Shown piece after piece: positions 12,791-24,059 of a stretch of DNA of 64,000 nt. This DNA comes from Sphagnum magellanicum (lineage: Eukaryota; Streptophyta; Sphagnopsida; Sphagnales; Sphagnaceae), in assembly GCA_021904315.1 (NCBI GenBank), contig CM038922.1, positions 8,655,347 to 8,719,346 of the forward strand, written 5' to 3'. Both the position numbers and the translations under genes were made by a program. Every line of letters starts with the position of its first letter. The stretch's first letter is position 1. The notes under the pieces are model-generated. The model was not told the origin of the DNA and made no database searches. It worked only from the letters and a program-made list of their open reading frames with translations.

Positions 12791-13955
12791 TAGATATTTT
12801 TAAATAAAAAATCATGGAATAAATTTTTTGTGACAACAAATTTCAATTATTACTTTAAAACACAATCCATCCTTTAAAAGTATAATACAACTATTTTTTC
12901 CAAAACTTTTTTCCAAGACACAACACAAAATGTCTTCATAAAAAGTTCATATTGATTTATACCATTTAATTGAATACTAAGAAATGATTCACCAATATTA
13001 AATCCAATACTTTCTTTATTTATTTATTAAAAATTATAATATTTAATTAAATCAACAACACAAACCATTCACCAATATTGAATATGATCAATTTCAATTA
13101 AATATAATGTTAATTATGTAACATCTTGGCATTTTATAAAAGATTAGAATGAGAATATAATTGATACAATGACATGGCCCCCTTTCTAACACCTTGTTTG
13201 TATTGGCAAAACTTGCCTTTGTATGGCAAAGGCTTTGGAATAATGTAATTTTCATTTGGTCTAACATGTTGAGGAATGTTAAGCATGTGTTAATATGAAT
13301 TCTTCAATCTATTCTCAAGAACTTCATGGAACATCTCCTATTTCAACTATTCACTTTTCCTTTTTTCCTTTTTTCCTTTTTTTTGTTCCCAATGCATTTT
13401 CATCAAGTTCCCAAGGTGTTTTCATCAAGTTTTCAAAATCTTCACCAAGTACCCAATGTGTTCCTTAAGATGTTCACAATAACACTTCATTTTAAAATCC
13501 CATATTGCTTGGTCATGGTTCAACTTCCAAGTATAGTGTTGTAACTTGTGTTGTTGGTTTAAATGTGAACACATTTTTTTTATTTTTCACATTTTCAAAA
13601 TCGAAAAATTATAAATTTGACAATGTAAAGACATTGAAGACTCAACTGGTTTTCCCTTCCAAACCCAATTTTTGTAATTGTTTTGAATTTCCAACAAAAA
13701 AATTTACTCAAAAATCAATATCTTCCACACCTTGGCTTTGAAAATTGTGAAATAAACTTTATTAAATTTGATTCACCAAGGGTTTTCCAACAACACCAAG
13801 AATGCCACCAAATTCTAATATAGCTTTCAGTTTCGATTTTACTTAATATTCATCAAAAAATGGTTCAATAATCAATAGTTTCCACACTATAGTTCTAAAC
13901 CATCTTAAACCAATTCAATGGACCCTACGCATTGAGAATTTTCCCAAGATACCAA
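12791..13955. other. No gene seen
   Basis: AT-rich. Short pyrimidine-rich runs lie at 13,340-13,390, and imperfect CATCAAGTTCCCAAGGTGT repeats at 13,395-13,465. The two small open frames here lack recognisable motifs and are likely chance. Confidence 0.4.
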
Positions 13956-14219
13956 AGGTCCATTCAAACCCATGGATAACATTGGCATTAAACATGTAAA
14001 TAGTTAACATTTTTCATACTAGGGGCACAACTATTGGTAATTAGGTGACATGGCAACTGACATGGCGACTTAATGATAAGCTAAACATTCTGTGTTAACG
14101 CTTGTGTTAACCAAATGATGATTAGTAAAAAATCTATCAAAAATGTAGATTATAGGTTTTAACAACATTGTTAACCTATTATCCCCAAATCCTATGTGGT
14201 AAGTTATCACAAATCCTTA

Positions 14220-14455
14220 AACTCCCATGCGACCTTCCACCACCATGTGACTTTTATCATCATGAATCTTTCTACGCATGTGACTTTCTTTACACACCCG
14301 CCATTGCCATGAATTTTTTTGTGTGTTTGTTTTCATGCACCCACCATTACTGTGAAATTGTTTACAGACACCCACCATCACCGTGATTCTTTTTGTGCAT
14401 GCAACCATCTATGCACACCTACCATCACTATGAGTCTTTTTGCATGCCCCTCCGT
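14220..14455. repeat. Degenerate subterminal repeat, about 35-40-bp units
   Basis: Five to six loose copies of CACCCACCATCACCGTGAAT followed by CTTTTTGTGCATG. They lie 260-500 bp inside the left end of the Harbinger element, where arrays of transposase-binding repeats are sometimes found. Confidence 0.55.
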
Positions 14456-16671
14456 CCCCTACAATGTAGTTTGTTATTTTTTCAAAGTTCATTGTTTTGA
14501 AGCAAAAACTTTTTGCACAATTCAAAAAAATTGCACATTTCAAAAGTGATGGAAATCCTTCGAGATAATGCAAAGTTAGCAAATAATTCAAGAACAAAGG
14601 GAAAAACCAAGGAAAATGCAAGTAGTTCACAACAATGCAATTCCAATTAGAGTACTAAAGAGACATTCACATTCATTAATTACAAGCACAAGGAACATTT
14701 GTATCAAAAGTAGATTTTGGATCCAAGAAGAAACATGGTTCCTATAACACAAAAAATATTGCATAATATTTGCAAGCAAAAACAAAATCAAAATTGTCAA
14801 AAAATGGGAAAATGTGCAAAGATAAGTGGAACTCCATCCACAACAATTACAAGAAAATATACAACTACCACAAAGGTACTGGGAACAATATTATTTATTA
14901 GGATTTGTCAATAGAAGATTGAAACTGACATCACCTATCACGACATTCAATCAAGATTGTTACAATGTAATCAAAGCTTTTCAAGGAGAAAGAAATGTTA
15001 CCACTCCATTGCATTTGAGGAACCTGCATGCTTTGGGAGATGGAGCTTATAGTTAGCCAAGCTAACCAAAAAAAGAATCAGAGGACTTATCTATTCCTCG
15101 TTTGTTGATGCAAAAATTATGCGGAGATGATTTTATTCTAAAGGATCAAAATAGCTAACAAGCTCATTGATTTGATCAAGGTACACATTTGATACCTAAT
15201 CCACCAATTGATAATGTAATCAACCTTGAAAATTATTCATAATTTACATTCAGACCAAGTCCTTCATAGTGTCTAACCATCATCAACCTTGGCAAATTAG
15301 AGTTTACAACACCAATCAAACAACTAACTAACGTTAAATCATTAATAGCTCCAAGGTAAAGTGAAGAGGAAATTATTATCCATCTTCAAGCTTGTCATTG
15401 AGCTAAGAGGGTTCATAAGATGGCCAAAAACATGGCTAGCATGTTATCAAACCTTAGCATAACAATGTGCCATGCTTTTATAAAAGACCAAAATCTTATG
15501 TCGCCATTAATAAACTTGTTGGATACTTCGTATGATGAACAAACAAATAAAGCAAGTGAAAAACCACAATGAAGATCTTTAGGTATATGACAATTTAGTT
15601 TTAGTCACACAATTCATAGTGAAGCAAGAACAAAGCCATACATGTAGGAGGTTAAAAGAAAATTTTATTGCAATTTTACCTTTTGCAATAGTAATAAAGC
15701 CATTCAACTCACATTGTAACAACAATTCAATTCGAGTTATGTTGCAATAATAGTTTAATTCAAAGTACAACATTGGATGTCATTGTTTTAAATCAATTGT
15801 AATTGTTCATTCTTTGTGTGATATAAAGTTTTCTAAAAAAAACTTCAAATAAAAATCTTTGGCCATGTCTTGAAATTTCATTACCTTCCAAAATAGGTTG
15901 ATTTATCTCCATATTTCTATAATCCATGTTGTTATTTTGTCTCCTTCCCCAAGGGGACACTTAGTGTAAAGTTTGGGATTTATGTGTGTCAAATCATCAT
16001 TTTTAGGTGGGGTATTAAATAATCATCCAACCAATTTTTTATCACCTTATTATTATATAATTATGTAATATATACATATTAAATCCACTTTATATTAATT
16101 AAAATCCATTATTTTAGATTATTACATATTGTACATCACAAATTTAACATTTCACAACTTAATAATGAAAATTGTGCAAAATTTGTTCGTTCATAATTCA
16201 TACATTTCAGGCACTGATATCTTGCATTGAAAACACATTTGACACACAAATTTATTGGAAAATGTGAAATATGTGTGACATTCGTTCATTCATAGGTTTG
16301 TATTTCATTCGCCAACACATTTATCCATGTGTCAAGTGTGTTTTCAATGCATGATATTCATGAGTAAAATGTACAAACCTATGAATGGACAAACTTCACA
16401 TGATTTTCATTATCAATTCATCGCATGTTAAATTTGTGGTGTATAGGTGTATATCATAATTAAATTGATTATTTGAATAAAATGTACCTTATTTTAAAGC
16501 TAATTAACTTATAATTTTTACCCAATAATCAATGCATTGCACCCTATATTTTTACTCACGTATTGTTTACTTTTAAAAACTAGTGTGCCGCCCCCACCCG
16601 CACCCCCCTGAGGGTTTCTTTTTAGTAGCCACATGATGAAGATCAATTTGCTAATTTTCTTGTTCTAATTG

Positions 16672-17660
16672 TTACATCAAGGTATCTACATCTACATCCC
16701 TCCCATTCAAGATTAAATTGTAGAACATACAACAAGTTATAATGTCAAGGATGAATTGAATTGAGAAATTGCTATTTAACAACAACTTTCTAAAGGTCTT
16801 CTTCAAAATCCCAAGTGAATTCTCAACTAAACAAGTATTGTTGGAAAGATGTTTATTAAACATAATTTCCAAAATAGTAGGCTTCACATTAGTAATTTAT
16901 TTATGCCAACACAAACTTACCGGACTTCATAGGTTTGTAAAAATTTAATGTGAAATTCGATTTTCATAGGTTCATACAAAAATCAAACAAAATTCGTGCT
17001 ATGGTTAATATGAATGATGTTTATACGTATTCAATATATAAATATTTAAATGGATGAAACATTTTTTAGAATGACATACATGAATGTTCATGTGTTTTAA
17101 TATACAAGAATCACATAGTTTTATCCAAAATTACATCATGATAATTGCACATATTTAGTTAAAATGTAAATTTTATGTATTTCACATCAAAACATCACAA
17201 GTAGAAAAGACATATCATTTATATAGAAGTAATATGTATATTTTCGTGCCATTTTTACACATTGAAGCCCACGGATGTTGCATGGACATATTGTTTTATG
17301 ATTTTTGCAAAAAATTTATTGAAATTTCATGATATTATAAGTTTATGATAGCAAATCATGAGCTAGGGCAACAGAGGGTAGCCCTTATCCCCTAGTATGT
17401 AAGGCCGAATGTTGTCTTGTGATCCATGTTCAAGATTGAAAAAACTTTCATCAGTTGCCTTCATAAACATTTGAATCATTCATGGATTTTGGCATTCTGA
17501 CAAAGACATTGCGAAAGTGTTTTCCATGGTCGACAACAATTTGCACTTACATATTGTAACCTTTCAACTTATAGGAAAAAAATCAATTACACATGCACCT
17601 TTTGGTTTTTGGATGTGGATTTGAATGTAGTCAATTACACCATAGAGTGAAAGCAAACCA
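16672..17660 (-). pseudogene. PIF/Harbinger transposase, decayed
   Basis: Reading the minus strand from about 17,640 gives GVIDYIQIHIQKP (first catalytic D; family form G.IDGTHI.I..P). In a second frame comes VVDHGKHFRNVFVRMPKSMN followed by DSNVYEG (second D; family form PGS.HD..V), and in a third IRPYILGDKGYPLLP (about 17,410-17,350). The catalytic E lies in the open stretch 16,672-16,887: FNKHLS, then LVENSLGILKKTFRKLL and DIITCCMFYNLI (family form VE.AFG.LK..FR and ACC.LHN). At least two frameshifts and several stops are present. About 450 bp (16,890-17,340) with no transposase similarity separates the GYPLLP and E-containing parts, so an insertion or decayed intron lies there. Confidence 0.75.
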
Positions 17661-18914
17661 TATAAATCTTTGGATCCTAACATGACTTGGACTAGGTCAT
17701 CACCTTCTACTCATTGAATCTAGCTTCTAAAAATGGTGTTCATAACAAATACAAATTCATGTGATACCATGTTCATAGAGAATTTTTCGATTGCAAACAT
17801 TTCACTACATTGTAAATAATTTGTTCCATGAGAATGATTGTAAAAGGAGCATGCAACCCTACTTCCAACCGAGATTGCACATTTATATTTTGTATTTTTT
17901 TCAATATTAAAGGTTTTTTCTTTTTGTCAATTGTAAGACCACCTTTTTAGTCACTCAGAAATGTTCTACCCACCTTTGATTTTCATATCATGTCATCAGA
18001 AAATGAGAATACTAGGTTGTACTCCAAGCTTTCACCTAGTCACCAACCTCCTTACTCATTAGAAACTTGAAATTGTAACAAATTCGATATTGATGCATAA
18101 TTGTTGCATTCTTCATTGCTTCAATTATTTGTCTATGAATAAATTCTTAAAAAGTTGCCTTTAGGAAATTCAACATCACAACATCATTTTGAAAATCGCA
18201 AAAAAGTTTCAAGTGCTCATGTAAATGCAATATAACATGCAACAACAAAATCAAAAGAAAAACATTTGTTTGTGTAATGGTGAAAATTTACACCAAAAAA
18301 AATAATAATAAAAGAAGAGAAATCCAGAAAATGGGAAATTGGGAAGAAAATGTTGAATGAAAAGCTTTGGAAACTGAAAAGAAAATGTTGAATGAAATTT
18401 TTAAAAAAGTTCTGCCAAAAAATCACAAGAAATTGGAAAGTTGAAAAACGAAAATGGAGAGTCACAAAAAATTGAAAGAACAAAAACTAAGAGCTACAAG
18501 AAATTTGTTGAATAAAAAGCTTTGTGAAGTTGATATACCAAGAAAACGAAAATAAAAAATTATGAATAATCAAAAGAAAAAATGTGAAAAGCCGTAAGAA
18601 ATCATAAAAAATGGGAATGAAAAGGAAAAAATCTAAAGGAAAAAGAGGGGGAAGAAGGTCTAGTGATGCCAAAGAAGGTTTAACAATGGCGAACGCAAGT
18701 TTTAATTAACTGCTAACATCTCAAACAATGTTTGTGTTTAACTTTTACCTACCTTATTTACTAAGTATAAAGTATTCGTGTTTGAACGATAATTACTTAT
18801 TTACAAGGAGCCTAGGTTTAAGTTAGTAACGCAGGTAGGTTTATAGGTACCTATGTATAAAAAAGGCTAATTGCCCTGACTTTTGGAAATTATCTAAAGT
18901 TAGGTTATTGACAT
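17661..18914. other. Right part of the Harbinger element; no intact gene
   Basis: 17,660-18,200 probably carries the transposase N-terminal part in decayed form. 18,217-18,672 is purine-rich on the plus strand (AAAATGGGAAA, GAAAAGAAAATG), so long minus-strand frames there are F/S-rich and judged compositional. 18,740-18,870 is a TACC/TAGG-rich tract. Confidence 0.4.
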
Positions 18915-18928
18915 GTTTGAATGGACCT

Positions 18929-19266
18929 TAAGAACACAACACACTTCATGGTTTGAGAGATTTTTGTGTGATAAAACAAAATAAATTACTTTGCATCATT
19001 AAGTTTATTTTGGATGATGATTTCATTCCCTTAACATCTAAAGCTTGCTATCATTCTTGTTCGAACAAAGGGGCAGGGCTATGATTGATTATTAAGCTAT
19101 CTATTAGTTTGTTCCACATTGTACATTCTATTTTCACCTCAACGTTGCATTTTCGTTTCGATTTGATTTAGCCTTCAACATCTAATCTTCTCATGTGTGA
19201 ATATGGACATGGGTTATATGCATTTGGCACACATTTAACATGTTTGTTTGGAGGTTAACAGATAAT
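18929..19266. other. No gene seen
   Basis: Unassigned sequence between the Harbinger right end and the LINE-like fragment. Confidence 0.4.
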
Positions 19267-19858
19267 CACATATGACGCCATTAAAAATGTCATACATGCC
19301 TTCATTCGAAAAAATGGGCATGTTGTATGGAGAGAACGATGGTACACCCTTACATTAGGAATTTCATTACAAGTTGATCTTTACATGTCTCACGAGGATT
19401 AGGTCTTTGTTGTTGATGTGGTGGCTATTGACTCAACATGGGAGACGGTGGCTACAAGTGTCATTAGTCGACTAGCAAGTGTAGTTACGAAACTTAGTGC
19501 CATTGTTAAGATCTGCAAGTATAGAGGGTTTCATGAGAGGCACCACTTTATTCCAATGGCCATGGAGATGCATGGTGCACATGGGTGTGATATGGATCAT
19601 TTCATCAAGGAACGTGTTTGTATTTTTCACAATAGATAATCAGGAGGTCATTTATCCTTGTTTTTTTGCATTCAATTTTTTAAGCAACATGTTATTATTG
19701 CTTTTCAATGTGCTTTAACCTTTGTTATGGAGAGGAAGATTACATTGGCGAGAGATGTTTGTTCTAGACCTCCTATTACTATTACACCTCACGATTTGCA
19801 TGCAAGTGACATTATAGGGGTGGTGGGTGAAATAACTTCTTACCACGAGAGGGACTAG
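19267..19858 (+). pseudogene. LINE-like retroelement 3' coding fragment
   Basis: One continuous frame (apart from two stops) runs from about 19,267 to the TAG at 19,856-19,858. It reads HAFIRKNGHVVWRERWYTL, then ISLQVDLYMSHED, stop, VFVVDVVAIDSTWETVATSV, and later HHFIPMAMEMHGAHGCDMD. After a TAA at 19,637-19,639 it continues to RKITLARDVCSRPPITITP and EITSYHERD. The spacing of an aspartate in QVDLY and a D-x-V motif in VVDVV resembles a PD-(D/E)XK restriction-like endonuclease, as in some LINEs. I recall this C-terminal sequence as a recurrent repeat-encoded protein but cannot name the clade. The two stops and missing upstream RT make it a 5'-truncated dead copy, consistent with target-primed insertion. 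Confidence 0.5.
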
Positions 19859-20678
19859 ATCTTTCCTTTCTTTGGTTCCTACGAGCTACATATCTTTTGG
19901 CCTTTCTTTGGCCTTCCCTTTTGTTTTTTGTGTGATGGTTTTGGCCATTGGTTTTTATTGGTTTTTTTGCCCCCTTGCTTCATAGATAGATGTTTGTAAG
20001 TCCATCTACTAACAAATGGGGGTAAACAATTTGTGGGAACTTCATGGAACATCATTTAGTGCCATCTTTGCTTTGTTTTCTTTCCCTCTTTAACTCATCT
20101 TTGTTTACCATTCCTTCTTAAGCTTGTAAATTTGCATTGTTTGTTAATTTTTGTTGTTGTCTTTATCTTTGTCTTCAGGTTATAAACCTTTTTTTCCTTT
20201 GCTCTTGAGGTTCTTTGTTTGTCTTGTTCTTCATTTCATCAAGTGAACTTTGTAGTTTTTTTCTGGATATATATATATTCAAGTGTTGTGTTTCATCTTT
20301 GATTTCACTTTGTCTTGTTGTTCTCTGGAGAGTTGTATTCACCTTTTGTTTTTTGTATTCGTCTTCGCATGTTTATGTTCCACCTTTACCATCATCTTCA
20401 TTTTCACATAATCCCTCCCCCTGCTGTTTTGTTTTTTCTATTTGTCTTCGTGTTCATCCTTGTCTTTGACTTGATCTCATTGTTGTGAATCGAACTCCTT
20501 TTGTTTCTTGCTCTTGGGTTTTTTTGTTCTCTTGCAGGTGGAGTTCTTCGTCTTTGTCTTCGATGACGCCTTCTTCGGAGATTCAACTGGAGGAACCGGA
20601 AACCCTTGCAATATCCACGAACGAAAGATCGAGTGATGAAGCAGACGTCTTCTTTTCTATCAAGTCTTCTTCGGAGAT
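19859..20678 (+). other. Pyrimidine-rich untranslated tail and junction to the kinase pseudogene
   Basis: T- and C-rich on the plus strand (TTTCTTTGG, TTTGTCTTC, TTCGTCTTTGTCTTC). It may be the 3' UTR of the LINE-like fragment or part of another element. The end carries a direct repeat TCTTCGGAGAT at about 20,571 and 20,668. The kinase reading begins right after the second copy, so the kinase N-lobe has been replaced here. Confidence 0.35.
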
Positions 20679-21430
20679 ATGATTACCCAGATCGCACGGG
20701 GTATGGCATACTTGCATCATCAGAAAAGTGTTTCATACGGATCTGAAGCCCAGGAATGTGCTAGTGTCTTCAAATTCCAATCATATTACGGTCAAGATTG
20801 CAGATTTTGGACTTTCACAGGAGGCACAGCTCCACGGTTTGGACACCAGGGGCTTTACCAACAGAAGGATGTTTACTGGGATTGTCGGTACCACGCCATA
20901 TATGTCTAACCAAATCATCTACATGCCCCCAAATCCTCTCACCAATAAACCTCCTGAGTCCATGTGTGCAGAATATGTAAACCTGTCAGTGAGCCCTAAA
21001 ATCATTCCCGGATTCTATTCCGCCAAGGTAGATGTGTACAGTTTTGCTGTGACTTGTGCTGAGATCCTCACAGGACAACCTCCTTTTATGGATATTCCAA
21101 GACTGCAATTTCACTTGTCGTGCTTAATGGAACGCGGCGCTGTTTACCTCCTGATTTAGACTTTCGTCTGTTAGATCTCATTCAACTTTGATTCCCACCA
21201 ACAGGCCTGATTTCCAGGAAATCGTCCAGACCCTGTTAGTTTGGCAAACAATGGACAAATTGTCACAAGAAGTTGCCACTAGGCCAGCAAAGAAGAAGAA
21301 ATCCTGCACTGTCCGCTTTACCCCAGATGATGTTGCACTTCCTCACAATCTTCAGCTGACATCTAGTAGAAGGTTCAAACTAGATGTCTTGCACTTTGTG
21401 ATTCAAAAAATAAAACATGTAATTTAGCAT
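20679..21430 (+). pseudogene. Protein kinase pseudogene, C-lobe only (duplication copy B)
   Basis: The reading begins in the alpha-E helix (MITQIARGMAYLHHQK). After a one-base shift it gives the catalytic loop VFHTDLKPRNVLVS (HRD is HTD, but D, K and N are kept), KIADFGLS (Mg loop), GIVGTTPYM (activation-segment end), KVDVYSFAVTCAEILTGQPP (subdomain IX), then a stop at 21,157. After further shifts come RCLPPDLDF in another frame and RPDFQEIVQTL (subdomain XI, about 21,203). The APE motif is replaced by an unusual SNQIIYMPPNPL stretch. The glycine loop, VAIK lysine and alpha-C are missing. The type looks TKL/RAF-like; this is inference. It matches copy A at 1-650 over the shared parts. About three frameshifts and no N-lobe: not functional. 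Confidence 0.8.
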
Positions 21431-22189
21431 TGTCACTTTTGGTTGTTAGGGATGGTGTTAATGTTAATAGGTAGTTAGTTGTTGGTGCACCTGAGGCTCC
21501 CAATACTCCTTTTTCTCTTTTTCATTCCTTTCTGGATTGGCCTTGTTGATTGTCTGATCACAAAATAACTGTTTTCTAGCTTTTGGACATTCAGAGCTTC
21601 AGACACCCAAAATAAAAATTTGTGTCTCCTCTTCACCTCCGTCACCTTTATAAGAAAAAATTTCTGTGTTAATTTTCCTACCTTGCCCACTGAAGCTGTG
21701 TTAGTCATCTCCTCTTTTCAGGAGATTCCACCTTTCTATTGTCTTTTTGACAGTAGCTGTTTCTTGAAGGAAGGAAATATATCAGAGAGGGAAAGTTGAA
21801 GAATAAAAGTATGTTCTAATGTCTTTATGTAAAGGGAGGTCCGAACTCCAAACCTTTGAGCCCCCCAACCTTTTCAGTCATTTGCCTTAGCTGCTGCCTT
21901 TGGCTCTTTTCCCTCAAACCCAGTGATGTTCTCATGTGCAAATCTCCCTTCTGGCACAATGCACATCCACATCTTCCTTCTTGCACAATGCATCATACAT
22001 ACACTAATCTTATTTAGCAGACCTTGCTTGAGAAATATTTACCATCTCTTGTTGTAAAAGAAAATTGTCACAGTGTGTGTATTGAATCATTTCCAATCAC
22101 TTGGTCACACCAAGTTTCAAATTTCAATATAGTGAATTGATTTGTTGTTTTGTTTGCAATAACTTGTATTTGTGGATGAGTTGTCATTA
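21431..22189. other. Former 3' part or UTR of the kinase gene; no reading frame
   Basis: Moderate GC, no coding pattern. It lies between the kinase C-lobe and the flank shared with copy A and may be ancient 3' UTR. Copy A has only about 300 bp in the equivalent place, so it is shortened there or this copy has gained sequence. Confidence 0.35.
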
Positions 22190-22945
22190 TTGAAGACCAA
22201 AATTTCAAAGTAATTGAATCAATCATGAAATAGGGAGGAATGTAAGGGCACTAGTAAAAATGCGGTAACCACAAGAAGTTAGAACTGTTGTAGTGAAGCT
22301 TGCAACTAGTAGAATAGAATTACGGAAGAGCAAAGTGTCCTTATTGCAGGCAGTACAAAAGTATTGGCTGCTTCTTTTCCCCTTATTGCCCATTTTCCCA
22401 GCCAAATTTGTCTGGAGGTATCTATTAGAGGCCCAAAATGTGCATAACACGACCCAAAGTCTGTAATGGGCAGCACCAAAACGTGTGTGGGCATCATTGA
22501 TGGATCAGGCCAAGGACAGACAAGGAATTAAAACAAGCAGGCAATACTTTTGTACTGCCTACAATAAGGACCCTTTGGTTTTTCAAGTCTTCCAGAGGAT
22601 TACCAATACTCATGCGATTCATAATTGTGTAATTCTAGTGCTGAAGGTTATTGGAGCTTGTCATAAAATTCAGGTTTGCAGGGTCCCATAGTAAATGCAC
22701 CATCAATTCCACTTAACTGAAAGTCTATGCAATCTTGCTTTGGTGTGAAAGATTTCCTTGAGTTTTTTAGTTGTTTAAAATTCAAACCATTTTTGGGCAC
22801 ATGTATCAGGTATGGCAATGGTATATATATTGGTGTTGATATTGCGGAACACGTCTGCATAATCATGTCTTTTTGCATTGTATGGGCCATATATGTGTAC
22901 TTTCATCTTATCAATTGTATGGACAAGGGTTGGTAGTTGGTTTAT
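22190..22945. repeat. Segmental duplication, 3' flank of the kinase, copy B
   Basis: Aligns with 940-1,420. Shared words include TGAAGACCAAAATTTCAAAGT, CTTGCAACTAGTAGAAT, GTTATTGGAGCTTGTCATAA, TTTGGGCACAT and TATGGGCCATA. The alignment is interrupted only by a MITE-like insert (22,332-22,576), absent from copy A. Confidence 0.8.
22332..22576. mobile_element. MITE with 35-bp terminal inverted repeats (family D, copy 1)
   Basis: Left arm 22,332-22,366 and right arm 22,542-22,576 are inverted copies with 33 of 35 bases matching; the core is GGCAGTACAAAAGTATTG. The insert is missing from the duplicate at about 1,075, so it landed after the duplication. ATTAC direct repeats at 22,319-22,323 and 22,599-22,603 bound the extra sequence, so the true element may be about 270 bp. 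A relative lies at 40,801-41,137. Superfamily not assignable. Confidence 0.75.
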
Positions 22946-23194
22946 TAAGTTCCAGTCAAATGAAAATATTGAATGACTTTGAATGCAAATTGAATTTGAA
23001 TCCAATTAATTGTATTTGAATTGGATTCAATCAGAATTCCTAATTTGGTTTGAATTGAATTCAGCAAAATTATGAAAAGTCACATTAAATTTATCTTATC
23101 ATATTCATATAGGTGGGTTGGTGAAAAGAGTGAGGCAGTTAGGCTTTGAATTCCACATGAAATATTTTCGTAATCCTCAAGTAGATGACCATAA

Positions 23195-23642
23195 TGTTGG
23201 ACCTTTCTGACTCACCTAGACACAGGGTCAAACACGTCCTCTCTCAACACAGTAGACTTATTATAAAGTAAAGAAAACACAGCACCAGATTTGACTTTGG
23301 TCATACACAGGGCGAGACTTAAAAAAAAAACCTCTAAGAAAGTACATTGGCATTCAACTGGGGATGAAACTCAAAAAACGATCAATTTTCATGATAAAAC
23401 TGGGTTTCATCCTGTCTTTCCTTTTTCTTGAGCGCCTTCACGGCTGCTACATATATTTTCATTGCTTCTACTTGTACATCTACTATGATTACTCTCAAAC
23501 CTTGTGCGTTGAATGATGAGATTCAGCATTTCATACTGAGATTCAATAAATTTCATTACTTTCCAAATACCACTGAAAGACACATATGTGGGCTGAAAGG
23601 ATGCCCAAAATAAGGTGAAGACATGGTGACTTTCCGGATAAC
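23195..23642 (+). mobile_element. MITE family B, copy 1
   Basis: Shares the block TTTCATCCTGTCTTTCC, GCTGCTACATATATTTTCA and TACCACTGAAAGA with 40,378-40,764, and in reverse orientation with 33,151-33,500 and 55,733-56,100. The right end reads GGTGACTTTCCGGATAAC, the inverted form of the left end of copy 3. No coding capacity. Confidence 0.65.
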
Positions 23643-24059
23643 TTTAGTGTCAAGCATCAGTATAGGACATTATAATACATGTTATCATTCTTTAAATGCT
23701 CTACTCCTGATTCTCATTTCAATTCTAGCATTTAGTGAGGACTTGCAACCACATTACCACTCCTAGCTCATAGCCTTTTAATTTGATCAATTATTGGATG
23801 CTACATAGAAATCAAAACACAGTTTGCCTTATTATTTGTAACAAGCAAAAGAAACCAATTTAACAGAATATTTGGTCATCATACCTGGTAATAACACAAT
23901 GTAAAGTGTACAAGGCACAGAAGGAACACACAAAGCAAAGGGTTCACAAGGTAGGAAATAGGAAAACCTAAGCATATCATCAATGAATTTCACATTCAAC
24001 AGAGATTGTTGTATGGGCTAAAAGCACTAAGTGCATGAAACAATACCCTCGAAATAATT

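Larger units (their letters stand above)
13956..18928 (-). mobile_element. PIF/Harbinger DNA transposon, inactive
   Basis: Ends are a perfect 14-bp inverted repeat, AGGTCCATTCAAAC, at 13,956-13,969 and 18,915-18,928. Beyond this the similarity continues loosely (ATAAC versus ATAACCT). The flanks are CAA on the left and TAA on the right, a one-base-decayed 3-bp TAA duplication as PIF/Harbinger elements make. A transposase fossil of that superfamily lies inside on the minus strand. Length about 4.97 kb fits an autonomous-size element with two genes. The second (Myb/SANT-like) gene was not recognised; an open frame at 14,826-15,056 lies where it could be. The ends resemble those of the Tourist-like MITE at 53,544. 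Confidence 0.7.

Noticed and set aside
18217-18672. Two phenylalanine-rich minus-strand frames that look membrane-like
   Set aside because: They arise from A-rich plus-strand DNA inside the Harbinger element; no real hydrophobic segment pattern or start context.
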